Assembly (NCBI RefSeq): GCF_042666615.1
Contig: NZ_JBHTDD010000010.1
Coordinates: 124,001 to 188,000 of the forward strand
Length of the DNA stretch: 64,000 bases
Origin: KBS50 sp042666615
GTDB taxonomy: Bacteria > Actinomycetota > Actinomycetes > Mycobacteriales > Micromonosporaceae
Direction of reading: 5' to 3'
Part shown: positions 32,544 to 41,080 of the stretch, piece by piece
Position numbering within the stretch: the stretch's first letter is position 1
Layout of the letters: each line of letters begins with the position of its first letter
Position numbers and translations under genes: made by a program
The notes under the pieces: model-generated
What the model was told of the DNA's origin: nothing
Database searches by the model: none
Seen by the model: only the letters and a program-made list of their open reading frames with translations

Positions 32544-33061
32544 GACGTGCGGTGTGCCCCGGCTCGTTCGACCCGGTCACCAACGGTCACCTGGACATCA
32601 TCGGCCGGGCGAGCCGGCTGTTCGACGAGGTGATCGTCGTCGTGTCGATCAACCAGACGAAGAAGTCGTTGTTCGACGTCGACGAGCGGATGGCGATGCT
32701 GCGCGAGGTGACCGCGGCGTTCGGCAACGTCCGGGTGGAGTCGTTCCGTGGCCTCACGGTGGACTTCTGCCGCGCCCAGCAGGCCACGGTGCTGGTCAAG
32801 GGCCTGCGGGCGGTGAGTGACTTCGACTACGAGCTGCAGATGGCGCACATGAACATCGGCCTGGCCGGGGTGGAGACCCTGTTCATGCCCACCAACCCGC
32901 TCTATTCGTTCCTCTCCTCCAGCCTGGTCAAGGACGTGGCGAAGTGGGGCGGTGACGTGTCCGCGCACGTGCCGGAGTCGGTGGACCAGGCGTTGCGTCG
33001 CCGACTGGGGCCGCCGCCCTCCGCCGCTCCGCCGTCCTCCGCGGCCCCGCCGCCGGGTTGA
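32540..33061 (+). CDS. coaD: Phosphopantetheine adenylyltransferase
   Basis: A 173-residue enzyme of coenzyme A synthesis that adenylates 4'-phosphopantetheine. The nucleotidyltransferase motif CPGSFDPVTNGHLDII (with TxGH), VVSINQTKKSLFDVDER, VKGLRAVSDFDYELQMAHMN and SFLSSSLVKDVAKWGGDVS are all present. ATG 32540 overlaps the rsmD stop. The last 25 residues (PPPSAAPPSSAAPPPG) are a disordered Pro/Ala tail absent from most CoaD proteins, perhaps a lineage-specific extension. Confidence 0.97.
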   Translation: MRRAVCPGSFDPVTNGHLDIIGRASRLFDEVIVVVSINQTKKSLFDVDERMAMLREVTAAFGNVRVESFRGLTVDFCRAQQATVLVKGLRAVSDFDYELQMAHMNIGLAGVETLFMPTNPLYSFLSSSLVKDVAKWGGDVSAHVPESVDQALRRRLGPPPSAAPPSSAAPPPG

Positions 33062-33261
33062 CGGGTTGACGGGTTGACGGGGACGCTTCGCGACGCTCGG
33101 TGCGGGGCTCCGGCGCGACGCGCCGGGCCAGCGGTGATCGGAGCACGACCCGCGCGGGGGCCCCATGATGGTGCCGGTGACCGCATCATGGTTGAGCGGC
33201 AACCGGCCCGGTACCCGCATCATGGAGGCCGGCCGTATCGAACGACAGGGGTGAGGTACCG

Positions 33262-33759
33262 GTGGACCCGCTCGACCGCATCGACGAGATCATCGCCATG
33301 GTGGAGACGGCCCGTTCTGTCCCGATGTCGCGCAACAGCTGCATGGTGGACCGGGGCGAGATGATTGCCGCCCTCGACGAGCTGCGCGCGGAGCTTCCCG
33401 CCGACCTGCGGCGCGCCGTTGCGTTGCTGGAGGAGCGGGACAAGATCATGGAGGCCGGCAAACGGGAGGCCGATCGCATCATCAGCGAGGGTGAGGCGGA
33501 ACACTCCAGGCTCGTGTCGCGGAATGAGATCACCGTCTCCGCCGAGCACGAGGGGGCCCGGATCATCGCCGAGGCCCGGGCCGAGGCGCAGCGGCTCCGG
33601 GACGAGGTCGACGACTACGTCGACACCGCGCTGGCCAACTTCGAGCAGTTCCTCACCCGGGCCCTCGCCTCGATCGAGCGCGGCCGGGACAAGATGCACG
33701 CGCTTCGGGAGATCGGTACCTTCGGGGGTGACGAGGCCGAGCGCCCCCTGCCGTTCTAG
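33262..33759 (+). CDS. DivIVA/ATP-synthase-B-like coiled-coil protein
   Basis: A 165-residue coiled-coil protein. VDPLDRIDEIIAMVETARSV and SCMVDRGEMIAALDELRAEL open it; from residue 60 to 140 it is a long charged helix (LEERDKIMEAGKREADRI, ARAEAQRLRDEVDDYVDT) like Wag31/DivIVA or F-type subunit b. Probably an orthologue of Rv2927c, which sits in the same rnc cluster in M. tuberculosis. Role suspected in cell-wall or division scaffolding, unproven. GTG 33262. The 200 bases before it contain short GACGGGTT repeats and no clear promoter. Confidence 0.8.
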   Translation: MDPLDRIDEIIAMVETARSVPMSRNSCMVDRGEMIAALDELRAELPADLRRAVALLEERDKIMEAGKREADRIISEGEAEHSRLVSRNEITVSAEHEGARIIAEARAEAQRLRDEVDDYVDTALANFEQFLTRALASIERGRDKMHALREIGTFGGDEAERPLPF

Positions 33760-33856
33760 CTGCGACACCCTGGCGAGCGGACGCGCCCCGGTTCGACGCT
33801 GGGGCGGCCCCTCGGGTAACCTTCTTCGTCGGCCTCTACCAGGCCGGAGTCTAACT

Positions 33857-34420
33857 ATGCCCAAACATTTGCCTAACCCACTCGACCCCAGGTCGCCGCT
33901 GGTCCTCGACACGAGAGACCTGCCGCGTCGGCCTGGCGCGTTGCGTACGGTCAAGCGGGTGGTGCCGGCACCGGTGGACCTCGGCGTGGAGTTGATCCGC
34001 GTGCCGCAGGGCGCCGACCTGAGCCTCGACCTGCGGCTCGAGTCGGTGTCCGAGGGCGTGCTCGTTTCCGGGACGGTGAGCGGCCCGGTGACCGGCGAGT
34101 GCGGCCGTTGCCTACGGGAGATCAACGACTCGGTGACCGTGACGGTTCAGGAGCTGTACGCCTACGAGCACAGCACCACGGACGAAACGGCCGAAGAGGA
34201 CGAGGTGGGCCGGATGCGGGGCGACCTGATCGACCTGGAGCCGGAGGTGCGGGACGCGGTGGTGCTCGCGCTGCCGACGAACCCGCTGTGCCGGGAGGAC
34301 TGCCCGGGCCTGTGCCCCGACTGCGGGGTACACCTGGACGACCTGCCGGCCGACCACAACCATGAACAGCTCGACCCGCGCTGGGCGGGGCTGTCGCAAA
34401 TGATCCGCAAAGAGGAGTAG
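33857..34420 (+). CDS. yceD: YceD (DUF177) family protein
   Basis: A 187-residue DUF177 protein, linked in bacteria and plastids to 23S rRNA accumulation and 50S assembly. The core is LDLRLESVSEGVLVSGTVSG, GECGRCLREINDSVTVTVQEL, with the C-terminal zinc ribbon CREDCPGLCPDCG. ATG 33857 is preceded by GGAG. rpmF begins five bases after its stop; yceD-rpmF is the almost universal pair, so the two are co-expressed for ribosome assembly. Confidence 0.95.
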   Translation: MPKHLPNPLDPRSPLVLDTRDLPRRPGALRTVKRVVPAPVDLGVELIRVPQGADLSLDLRLESVSEGVLVSGTVSGPVTGECGRCLREINDSVTVTVQELYAYEHSTTDETAEEDEVGRMRGDLIDLEPEVRDAVVLALPTNPLCREDCPGLCPDCGVHLDDLPADHNHEQLDPRWAGLSQMIRKEE

Positions 34421-34425
34421 CAACC

Positions 34426-34599
34426 GTGGCCGTTCCCAAGCGCAAGATGTCGCGCAGCAACACCCGGTCCCGCCGGGCGCAGTGGAAGGCCGCGGCGGTG
34501 ACCACTGCCGCGTGCCCGCAGTGCAAGTCGCCGAAGCTGCCGCACGCCGCCTGCCCCGTCTGCGGCACCTACAACGGCCGCCAGGTCATCGAGGTCTGA
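34426..34599 (+). CDS. rpmF: 50S ribosomal protein L32
   Basis: A 57-residue L32, short enough to be overlooked: MAVPKRKMSRSNTRSRRAQW, then TTAACPQCKSPKLPHAACPVCGTYNGRQVIEV. Two CxxC pairs form a zinc ribbon (C-plus form). GTG 34426 lies five bases after the yceD stop and the gene ends 13 bases before plsX, so it is the second gene of the operon. Presence of Cys-type L28 and L32 suggests both primary, zinc-requiring copies are in this window. Confidence 0.97.
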   Translation: MAVPKRKMSRSNTRSRRAQWKAAAVTTAACPQCKSPKLPHAACPVCGTYNGRQVIEV

Positions 34600-34612
34600 T
34601 TCTGGACACCGA

Positions 34613-35686
34613 GTGACGCCTCCGACCCCTGGTCGGGCGCGCCCGTCCCGGCGACTGCCCGGGGTACCGGCTCCGGTCAGCGGCGACCGCGACACCGTGG
34701 TCGCCGCGGCCCAGCCGGGCGCCGTGCGGATCGCCGTCGACCTCCTCGGCGGGGACCGAGCTCCCGCCGTCGTGGTTGACGGCGCTCTGCGAGCGCTGGA
34801 CGCCGACGCCGACCTGACGCTACTGCTCGTCGGGCCACCCGAGGTGGCCGACGAGGTCGTCGCCGCGCTCTCGCCGGCGGACCGGCTCCGGGTGACGGTC
34901 CGTCCGGTCCGCGGCCTGGTCACCATGGCCGACGATCCGACGCTCGCGGTCCGCGCCGAAACCACAATCGGCGCCGCGGTCCACGCCGCGACGACCGGCG
35001 CGGCGGACGCCATCGTCTCCGCAGGGTCGACCGGCGCCACCGTCACCGCCGCCGTACTCGGCTTCGGCCGCTGGTCCGGGGTACGCCGACCGGCGCTTGC
35101 CGCCATCCTGCCCGCCATGTCCGGCCCGGTGGTGCTGCTCGACGTCGGCGGCTCGCTGGAGGCCCGGGCCGGCACCCTCGCCCGACACGCGGTGCTGGGC
35201 GCCGCGTACGCCGCGGTGGTGAACGGAACCTCCGCGCCCCGGGTGGGCCTGCTGTCCGTCGGTGTGGAGGGCGGCAAGGGCGACCGGCCCCGCCGTGCCG
35301 CGGATCCCGCCCTGGCCGCCGAGCCGCTGCCGGCCGGCGCCCGGTACGTCGGCCTGGTCGAGGGAAACGACGTCACTGCCGGCAACCGGGCCGACGTGGT
35401 GGTGACCGACGGCTTCACGGGAAATATCCTGCTCAAGGGCATCGAGGGCGCGTACGACCTGGCCGGCGGACCGCCTCGGCGTGGCGGTGCGCCACGCGCC
35501 GCCGCGCTGCTCGGGGTGGCCGGCACCGTGGTGGTCTGCCACGGCGCGGCCGGGGCCGCCGACCTCGCGTCCGGCATCGCACTCGCGGCCCGGTTGTGCC
35601 GTCAGGGCGCGTCCGCCGCCGTCCGCACGCTGTCCGCCGACCCGCAGCGGGACGTCCGGCCGAGCGACACCGAGGTGTCCGCATGA
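34613..35686 (+). CDS. plsX: Phosphate acyltransferase
   Basis: A 357-residue enzyme that turns acyl-ACP into acyl phosphate, the acyl donor for glycerol-3-phosphate. RIAVDLLGGDRAPAVVVDGAL, VSAGSTGATVTAAVLGFGR, PVVLLDVGGSLEARAGTL, VGLVEGNDVTAGNRADVVVTD and GFTGNILLKGIEGAYDL are typical. The N-terminal 35 residues are a disordered extension. GTG 34613. The C-terminal part (GGPPRRGGAPRAAALLG) is Gly/Arg-rich and shorter than in E. coli. Overlaps a 15-codon mini-ORF at its stop. Confidence 0.95.
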   Translation: MTPPTPGRARPSRRLPGVPAPVSGDRDTVVAAAQPGAVRIAVDLLGGDRAPAVVVDGALRALDADADLTLLLVGPPEVADEVVAALSPADRLRVTVRPVRGLVTMADDPTLAVRAETTIGAAVHAATTGAADAIVSAGSTGATVTAAVLGFGRWSGVRRPALAAILPAMSGPVVLLDVGGSLEARAGTLARHAVLGAAYAAVVNGTSAPRVGLLSVGVEGGKGDRPRRAADPALAAEPLPAGARYVGLVEGNDVTAGNRADVVVTDGFTGNILLKGIEGAYDLAGGPPRRGGAPRAAALLGVAGTVVVCHGAAGAADLASGIALAARLCRQGASAAVRTLSADPQRDVRPSDTEVSA

Positions 35687-35730
35687 CCAGTCCAGGGAGC
35701 GAACCGATGGTTCACGAGGTGGCACCATGA
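35683..35730 (+). CDS. 15-codon coupling mini-ORF between plsX and rnc
   Basis: ATG at 35683 overlaps the plsX stop (ATGA), and the TGA at 35728 overlaps the rnc start (ATGA). The product would be MTSPGSEPMVHEVAP. It may not be a functional peptide. Its value is that ribosomes finishing plsX can re-start here and hand over to rnc across the 40-base gap. In many actinobacteria acpP lies between plsX and rnc; here there is no room for it. Confidence 0.35.
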   Translation: MTSPGSEPMVHEVAP

Positions 35731-36647
35731 GCGCCAGTAACGGTAACGGCAAGCGCCGACGGGCGCCGATCGGTCACCTGGAGCAGGCCTTCGGTGTCAC
35801 GTTGGATCCGGAGCTCCTGGAGCGGGCGCTGACGCACCGCTCGTACGCGTACGAGAACGGTGGGCTGCCCACCAACGAACGGCTGGAGTTTCTCGGCGAC
35901 TCGGTGCTCGGCGTGGTCATCACCACCGCGCTCTTCCACAATCACCCGGATCTGCCGGAGGGGCAGCTGGCCAAGTTGCGGGCGAGCGTGGTGAACATGC
36001 GGGCCCTGGCCGACGTGGCGCGCCGGCTCGGGCCCTCCGGCCTCGGCCCGTACCTGCTGCTCGGCAAGGGCGAGGAGAGCACCGGCGGCCGGGACAAGGC
36101 AAGCATTCTCGCGGACACCCTGGAGGCTCTGCTCGGCGCCATCTACCTCCAGTACGGCCTGGAGATCGCCGCCAAGGTGATCCACCGGCTGTTCGATCCG
36201 CTGATGGCGGAGTCCGCCGGGCGGGGCGCCGGCCTCGACTGGAAGACCAGCCTCCAGGAACTCACCGCGGCACTGGGGCTCGGCGTGCCGGAGTACCGTA
36301 TCGAGGACACCGGACCCGACCACGCGAAGACGTTCACCGCCTGGGTGGTGGTGGCCGGCGACCGGTACGGCGGTGCCGAGGGTCGTAGCAAGAAGGAAGC
36401 TGAGCAGCGAGCCGCCGAGACAGCCTGGCGCACCCTGTCGGAACAGGCGGCCGAACAGTCGGAGCCGCCGGCCCCGGTCGAGCCACCGAACGGACCCGGC
36501 GCGTCCACCGAGCCCGCGGGGCCGCGGCTGGACTCGCCGGCGCCAGCGCACAGCGCGGCGACCGGGTCCGCCGGCGTACCCGCGACGGAGGCCCCGCAGC
36601 CGCCGCCGGTGACGGACCCAGAGCCGCACGGCGGGTCGCGTGCCTGA
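35727..36647 (+). CDS. rnc: Ribonuclease III
   Basis: A 306-residue double-strand RNase that matures rRNA and cuts structured mRNA. The catalytic domain has LERALTHRSYAYENGG, NERLEFLGDSVLGVVI (the Mg-binding signature) and KASILADTLEALLGAIYLQYG; residues 155-235 are the double-strand RNA-binding domain (DWKTSLQELTAALGLGVPEY, then GRSKKEAEQRAAETAW). The last 70 residues are a disordered Pro/Ala tail not seen in most RNase III. ATG 35727. Its stop overlaps mutM by eight bases. Order rnc-mutM is conserved. Confidence 0.97.
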   Translation: MSASNGNGKRRRAPIGHLEQAFGVTLDPELLERALTHRSYAYENGGLPTNERLEFLGDSVLGVVITTALFHNHPDLPEGQLAKLRASVVNMRALADVARRLGPSGLGPYLLLGKGEESTGGRDKASILADTLEALLGAIYLQYGLEIAAKVIHRLFDPLMAESAGRGAGLDWKTSLQELTAALGLGVPEYRIEDTGPDHAKTFTAWVVVAGDRYGGAEGRSKKEAEQRAAETAWRTLSEQAAEQSEPPAPVEPPNGPGASTEPAGPRLDSPAPAHSAATGSAGVPATEAPQPPPVTDPEPHGGSRA

Positions 36648-37497
36648 ACTGCCTGAGGTCGAGACGGTCCGGCGCGGGCTGGCCACCTGGGTCGTCGGCC
36701 GGCGGATCGCCAGCGTCGAGGTGCGGCATCCGCGCGCCGTGCGCCGCCATGTCCCCGGTCCGGAACACTTCGCCGCGGCCATCGCTGGTCGGACCGTGGT
36801 CGACGTCCGCCGCCGTGGCAAGTACCTCTGGCTGCCGCTGGACAGCGGCGACGCCGTGCTGGGTCACCTCGGCATGTCGGGACAGATGCTGCTCCAGCCG
36901 GCCGATGCCCCGGACGAGAAGCACCTGCGGGTCCGCTTCGGGTTCGCCGACGAAGGCCCCGAGCTGCGCTTCGTCGACCAGCGGACGTTCGGCGGGTTGG
37001 CCCTCTCCGAGGGTGGGGCCGACCTGCCCGCGGAGATCGCGCACATCGCCCGCGACCCGATGGACCCGGACTTCTCCGACACGGCGTTCGTCGCGGCTCT
37101 GCGGCGACGGCGTACCGAGATCAAACGAGCCCTGCTCGACCAGTCCCTCATCTCCGGCGTCGGCAACATCTACGCCGACGAGGCGCTCTGGCGGGCCCGG
37201 CTGCACGGCCTCCGGCCCACCGACGCCCTCACCCGGCCCGCGGTCGGCCGGCTGCTCGGCCATGTCCGCGACGTGCTTGCCGCCGCCACCGACGAGGGAG
37301 GCACCAGCTTCGACGCGCTCTACGTCAACGTGAACGGTGAGAGCGGCTACTTCGACCGCTCGTTGGCCGTGTACGGCCGGGAAGGGCTCCCGTGCCGGCG
37401 GTGCGCTGCTCCCATCCGGCGGGAACCGTTCATGAACCGGTCGTCGTTCAGTTGTCCGCGTTGCCAGCCGCGTCCCCGGGGAGCCGCTCGGGGTTGA
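36640..37497 (+). CDS. mutM: Formamidopyrimidine-DNA glycosylase
   Basis: A 285-residue bifunctional base-excision enzyme for 8-oxoguanine. It starts PELPEVETVRRGL with the catalytic N-terminal Pro and Glu, has LGHLGMSGQM, LLDQSLISGVGNIYADEALW, LYVNVNGESGYF and a C-terminal zinc finger CRRCAAPIRREPF...CPRCQ. GTG 36640 is the start; the Met is removed. Overlaps rnc by eight bases. With MutT1 upstream, it gives this window both halves of the 8-oxoguanine defence. Confidence 0.98.
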   Translation: MPELPEVETVRRGLATWVVGRRIASVEVRHPRAVRRHVPGPEHFAAAIAGRTVVDVRRRGKYLWLPLDSGDAVLGHLGMSGQMLLQPADAPDEKHLRVRFGFADEGPELRFVDQRTFGGLALSEGGADLPAEIAHIARDPMDPDFSDTAFVAALRRRRTEIKRALLDQSLISGVGNIYADEALWRARLHGLRPTDALTRPAVGRLLGHVRDVLAAATDEGGTSFDALYVNVNGESGYFDRSLAVYGREGLPCRRCAAPIRREPFMNRSSFSCPRCQPRPRGAARG

Positions 37498-37785
37498 CCC
37501 CTCAGGACGGCTCGGGGTCATCCCGCGCCGCACTCCGGGTCGTCTCCGGAATGCCGTCGCCGACACGCCGTCGCCACTCCCTACGGGCGGTTCCGCGCTC
37601 CTGCGCGTACCACGCTCCTGCGTCAGATGTCCGGTTCGCCGCCGCCGGCCCCGTCACCGTCCGATCTGGATGATTACTCGGGGACAACCGCGGGGCGTTC
37701 CCCGATGCCCGGTACGCCCGTCCTCCCTAACGTCGGCTCGACGAGCGTCCACTCGTCGAGGCTGACACGAGGGGGAGCCGAGAAC

Positions 37786-40020
37786 ATGGGCAGCAGACCA
37801 GTGACCGTACGGGTGGCTCGGTGGAGCGCCGAGCATCCGTGGCGCGCCGTGGCGATGTGGATCGTCTTCGTGGCCGTGTGTTTCGTGGGGGGCAACACGG
37901 CCGGTCTCAACGAGGCGACAGATCGGGACTCGGCGATCGGTGAGGCCGGGCGCGCCGACATCATCGTCGCCGACGGGAACTTCGCCGACCCGGCGGTGGA
38001 CAACGTCCTGATCAGTGCCCGGACCGGGACGCTCGACCCGACGGCCGCTCAGGCGGCGGCCACCGACGCGCGCGCCCGGCTCGGATCGGTGACCGGCGTG
38101 GCGTCGGTCGGCGAGCCGGTGCCGGCCCGGGACGGCACCGCGTTGCTGCTGCCGGTCACCCTCACCGGCGACCCGGAGACCGCGTCCGACCGGATCCAGC
38201 CGCTGCTGGACGCGACCGCGCGCGTCCAGGCCGATCATCCCGACCTGCGGGTCGAGCAGGTCGGCGGGCCATCCATCGGCAAGGCCATGGACGACACGCT
38301 CGGCAACGACTTCAAGCGTGCCGAACTGCTCAGCCTCCCGGTGACGCTGGCCATTCTGATCGTCGCGTTCGGCGCGTTGATCGCCGCCGGGGTGCCGGTG
38401 CTGCTCGCCCTTTCCTCGGTCGCCGCCGCGCTGGGGCTCTCGACGCTCGCCTCGCACCTGGTGCCGGCAACCGAGACCACGGCCAGCGTCATCCTGCTGA
38501 TCGGCATGGCGGTGGGGGTCGACTACTCGCTGTTCTACGTCCGGCGGGAACGGGAGGAACGGGCCAAGGGTCGGGGGAGCCTCGACGCGGTGGAGATCGC
38601 GGCCGAGACCTCGGGGCACGCCGTGGTCGTCTCCGGCCTCGCCGTCATCATCTCGATGGCCGGGCTGTTCCTCGCCGGCGACGTGGTCTTCTCCTCGCTC
38701 GCCGTCGGCTCGATCCTGGTGGTCGCGGTGGCCGTGGCCGGTTCGCTCACCGTGCTGCCCGCGCTGCTGGCCAAGCTCGGACGTTGGGTGGACCGGCCCC
38801 GGGTGCCCGTCCTGTGGCGGCTCACCGCGCCGCGCCGGGGTCCCGACGGCACGCCGGCGCCGCCCCGCCTGTGGCCGGCGCTGCTGCGGCCCGCCCTGCG
38901 CCGTCCGGCCGTCACCCTGACCGTCTCGGTCGGTCTGCTGCTCGCGCTGGCCGCCCCGGCGCTCGGCATGCAGCTCAAGTTCCCCGGGATGGAGGACCTG
39001 CCCCGCGACACGCCGGTCATGCAGGCGTACGACCGGCTGACCGACGCGTTCCCGAGCACCGGGACCACCCACACCGTCGCGGTGCGGGCACCGGCCGGCG
39101 CGGCCGACGAGGTCCGGGTGGCGCTGACGGACCTGGCTCGCCGGGCGGCGGCCGACCCGTTGTTCGCCCCGATCGAGCAGGACGGTCCGGAGATCCGGGT
39201 GTCCGCTGACCGGCAGGTGTCGGTGCTGGAGGTGGCCACCCCGCACGCCAGTCGCACCGACGAGGCGAAACGATCGCTGGAGGTGCTGCGCGACAGGTTC
39301 GTCCCGGCCACCGTCGGTGCCGTTCCCGGCGCCGAGCACGCCGTCAGCGGTGCGGTGGCGTGGAGCGAGGACTACGCGGCACACGTACGGGACAAGCTGC
39401 CGTTGGTCATGGGGTTCGTCCTGGTGCTGACCTTTCTGGTGATGACCTTCACGTTCCGGTCGGTGGTGGTCGCCCTCACCTCGATCCTGCTCAACCTGCT
39501 GTCCGCCGGGGCCGCGTACGGGCTGCTGACGCTGGTGTTCCAGGGCGCCTGGGCGGAGGATCTGCTCGGCTTCACCTCGATGGGGGCGATCGTCTCCTGG
39601 CTGCCGCTGTTCCTGTTCGTGGTGCTGTTCGGATTGTCGATGGACTACCACGTCTTCGTGGTCAGCCGGATTCGCGAGGCGGTGCGTCGGGGGGTCCCCA
39701 ACCGGGAGGCCGTCGCCTACGGGATCACCAGTTCGGCGGGCGTCGTGAGCAGCGCCGCGATCGTGATGGTCGGGGTGTTCTCGATCTTCGCGACGCTGAG
39801 CACGATCGACATGAAGCAGCTCGGGGTCGGACTCGCGGCGGCGATCCTGCTGGACGCCACGATCATCCGCGCGGTGGTACTGCCGTCGCTGATGACGCTG
39901 CTGGGGTCGGCCAACTGGTGGGCGCCGCGGTTCCTGCGCGGCCGTACCGCGGTCCCGGTGTCGCCGGCCGGACCGGTGCCGCCCGTGGAACCCGAACCCG
40001 AACTGGTGCTGACGCGCTGA
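37786..40020 (+). CDS. MMPL/RND-family exporter
   Basis: A 744-residue inner-membrane transporter of the MMPL family, which exports lipids, glycolipids or drugs in actinobacteria. Two repeats: a first membrane helix near residue 20 with an external loop of about 150 residues, then helices 175-340 (SLPVTLAILIVAFGALIAAG and the motif VGVDYSLFYVRREREER), then a second loop (420-570) and helices 540-720 (MSMDYHVFVVSRIREAVRRG is the twin motif). Length and motifs are typical. Start ATG 37786 after GGGGGAG. The long in-frame region upstream is not coding in character. Substrate unknown. Confidence 0.93.
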   Translation: MGSRPVTVRVARWSAEHPWRAVAMWIVFVAVCFVGGNTAGLNEATDRDSAIGEAGRADIIVADGNFADPAVDNVLISARTGTLDPTAAQAAATDARARLGSVTGVASVGEPVPARDGTALLLPVTLTGDPETASDRIQPLLDATARVQADHPDLRVEQVGGPSIGKAMDDTLGNDFKRAELLSLPVTLAILIVAFGALIAAGVPVLLALSSVAAALGLSTLASHLVPATETTASVILLIGMAVGVDYSLFYVRREREERAKGRGSLDAVEIAAETSGHAVVVSGLAVIISMAGLFLAGDVVFSSLAVGSILVVAVAVAGSLTVLPALLAKLGRWVDRPRVPVLWRLTAPRRGPDGTPAPPRLWPALLRPALRRPAVTLTVSVGLLLALAAPALGMQLKFPGMEDLPRDTPVMQAYDRLTDAFPSTGTTHTVAVRAPAGAADEVRVALTDLARRAAADPLFAPIEQDGPEIRVSADRQVSVLEVATPHASRTDEAKRSLEVLRDRFVPATVGAVPGAEHAVSGAVAWSEDYAAHVRDKLPLVMGFVLVLTFLVMTFTFRSVVVALTSILLNLLSAGAAYGLLTLVFQGAWAEDLLGFTSMGAIVSWLPLFLFVVLFGLSMDYHVFVVSRIREAVRRGVPNREAVAYGITSSAGVVSSAAIVMVGVFSIFATLSTIDMKQLGVGLAAAILLDATIIRAVVLPSLMTLLGSANWWAPRFLRGRTAVPVSPAGPVPPVEPEPELVLTR

Positions 40021-40065
40021 TCGGGACGTGGCCGGAGGGGGTGGCCGCGGAGGTGACGCCACCCT

Positions 40066-40098
40066 GCCCGTGGGCTTCCGGGCCGGAAGCCCACGGGC
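40066..40098. terminator. Convergent-gene terminator hairpin
   Basis: Arms 40066-40079 and 40085-40098 (GCCCGTGGGCTTCC and its complement) form a 14-base hairpin between the convergent MMPL and GH114 genes. No T-run; strong pairing. Confidence 0.65.
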
Positions 40099-40151
40099 GC
40101 GGCCGGACGCGGTGGTCTGCCGGCGACCTACCCCGATGAGCAGGGCGACAG

Positions 40152-40949
40152 TCAGCGCAGGCACGGTTCGCGCCATACGCCAAGGGACCGGTCCTTGCGC
40201 ATCGAGGCGAAGCCCAGCCCTCGGGAGGTCACACAGAAGTCGCCGGTGTCACCGGTGTACTCCACGTGGAACACGGGCTTGCCGGCCGCCACGAACGGCC
40301 GGAGCCGGTCGCACTGCCCCAGGCGTACGCACTCCTCGTTGATCGCGAAGTCGAAGTCCGGGGCCAGCGCCGTGACCTGTGGCAGGTTGTTCACCAGTCC
40401 GACGGTCAGGCCCAGCGAACGAGCCATCGCGGCGACCCGGCGGTTGGCCACGAGCTGGTCGTCGAAGCTGAGCGGGAAGCCGGACCGGTGCAGGTGCCCG
40501 TCCGCGTCCAGCGGGGCGACGGCCTCGAACCGCTTGCCGAGGCAGAGCCGGAACCGGTCCTCGACGATCGGCGCGAGGACGTCCCAGCGTCGGATGTCCA
40601 GCCAGCGCCGATCGCCGCCAGCGGGGGCACCGAGCACGTCCGCCGGGAATCGACTGGCGTCCGGTCGCCGGGGATCGTACGTGCCCACCTCGACCGAGCA
40701 GATCAGCCGGCGGTTCCGGGCCCGTAGCCGGTCGGTCACGTCGGCCGTCGTGGCGAACGGGTCCAGGACGAACACCTCGGCGTCCACGTCGACGTCCGGC
40801 GTGCCGGACAACTGCCACTGCCAGCTCGGCGCCGGGCCGCTGGCCCACGGGTGAGGCGGCGGCGCGGCCGGTTCCGCCGCGCAACTGGGCGGGGCGAACA
40901 GGGTCAGGGCGGCCAGCAGCGCCGACAGCCGGCCGCGGGTCCTGGGCAT
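40152..40949 (-). CDS. GH114-like endo-alpha-1,4-polygalactosaminidase family lipoprotein
   Basis: A 265-residue exported protein. The N-terminus (LSALLAALTLFAPPSCAAEP) is a lipobox-type signal peptide with Cys near residue 23. The rest matches GH114: PSWQWQLSG, DVDAEVFVLDPFATTADVTDRL, RRLICSVEVGTYDPRRPDAS, RWLDIRRWDVL, LGLTVGLVNNLPQVTALAP, FDFAINEECVRLGQCDRL and AGKPVFHVEYTG. In relatives the text after the middle strand reads EPDN-VDGY; here it is VAPLDADGH, so a residue of the proposed active site is changed. It may be a binding or inactive member. ATG 40949. Confidence 0.8.
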   Translation of the reverse strand: MPRTRGRLSALLAALTLFAPPSCAAEPAAPPPHPWASGPAPSWQWQLSGTPDVDVDAEVFVLDPFATTADVTDRLRARNRRLICSVEVGTYDPRRPDASRFPADVLGAPAGGDRRWLDIRRWDVLAPIVEDRFRLCLGKRFEAVAPLDADGHLHRSGFPLSFDDQLVANRRVAAMARSLGLTVGLVNNLPQVTALAPDFDFAINEECVRLGQCDRLRPFVAAGKPVFHVEYTGDTGDFCVTSRGLGFASMRKDRSLGVWREPCLR

Positions 40950-41028
40950 CGCGGCTCCCCGACCACAGGACGTCGGAGGTCACCGACGAGCGGTCGGGTC
41001 TGGTACGGGGTCGTGCTGCCCGTACCGA

Positions 41029-41069
41029 CCGCACCGCCGTACGGATCAACGACCCGTACGGCGGTGCGG
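41029..41069 (-). terminator. CAP-protein gene terminator
   Basis: Perfect 16-base arms (41029-41044 and 41054-41069) enclose a 9-base loop, 12 bases past the stop of the CAP gene on the minus strand and before the GH114 gene. It shares no T-run but is very stable. Confidence 0.8.
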
Positions 41070-41080
41070 TGTCGGGCGGC

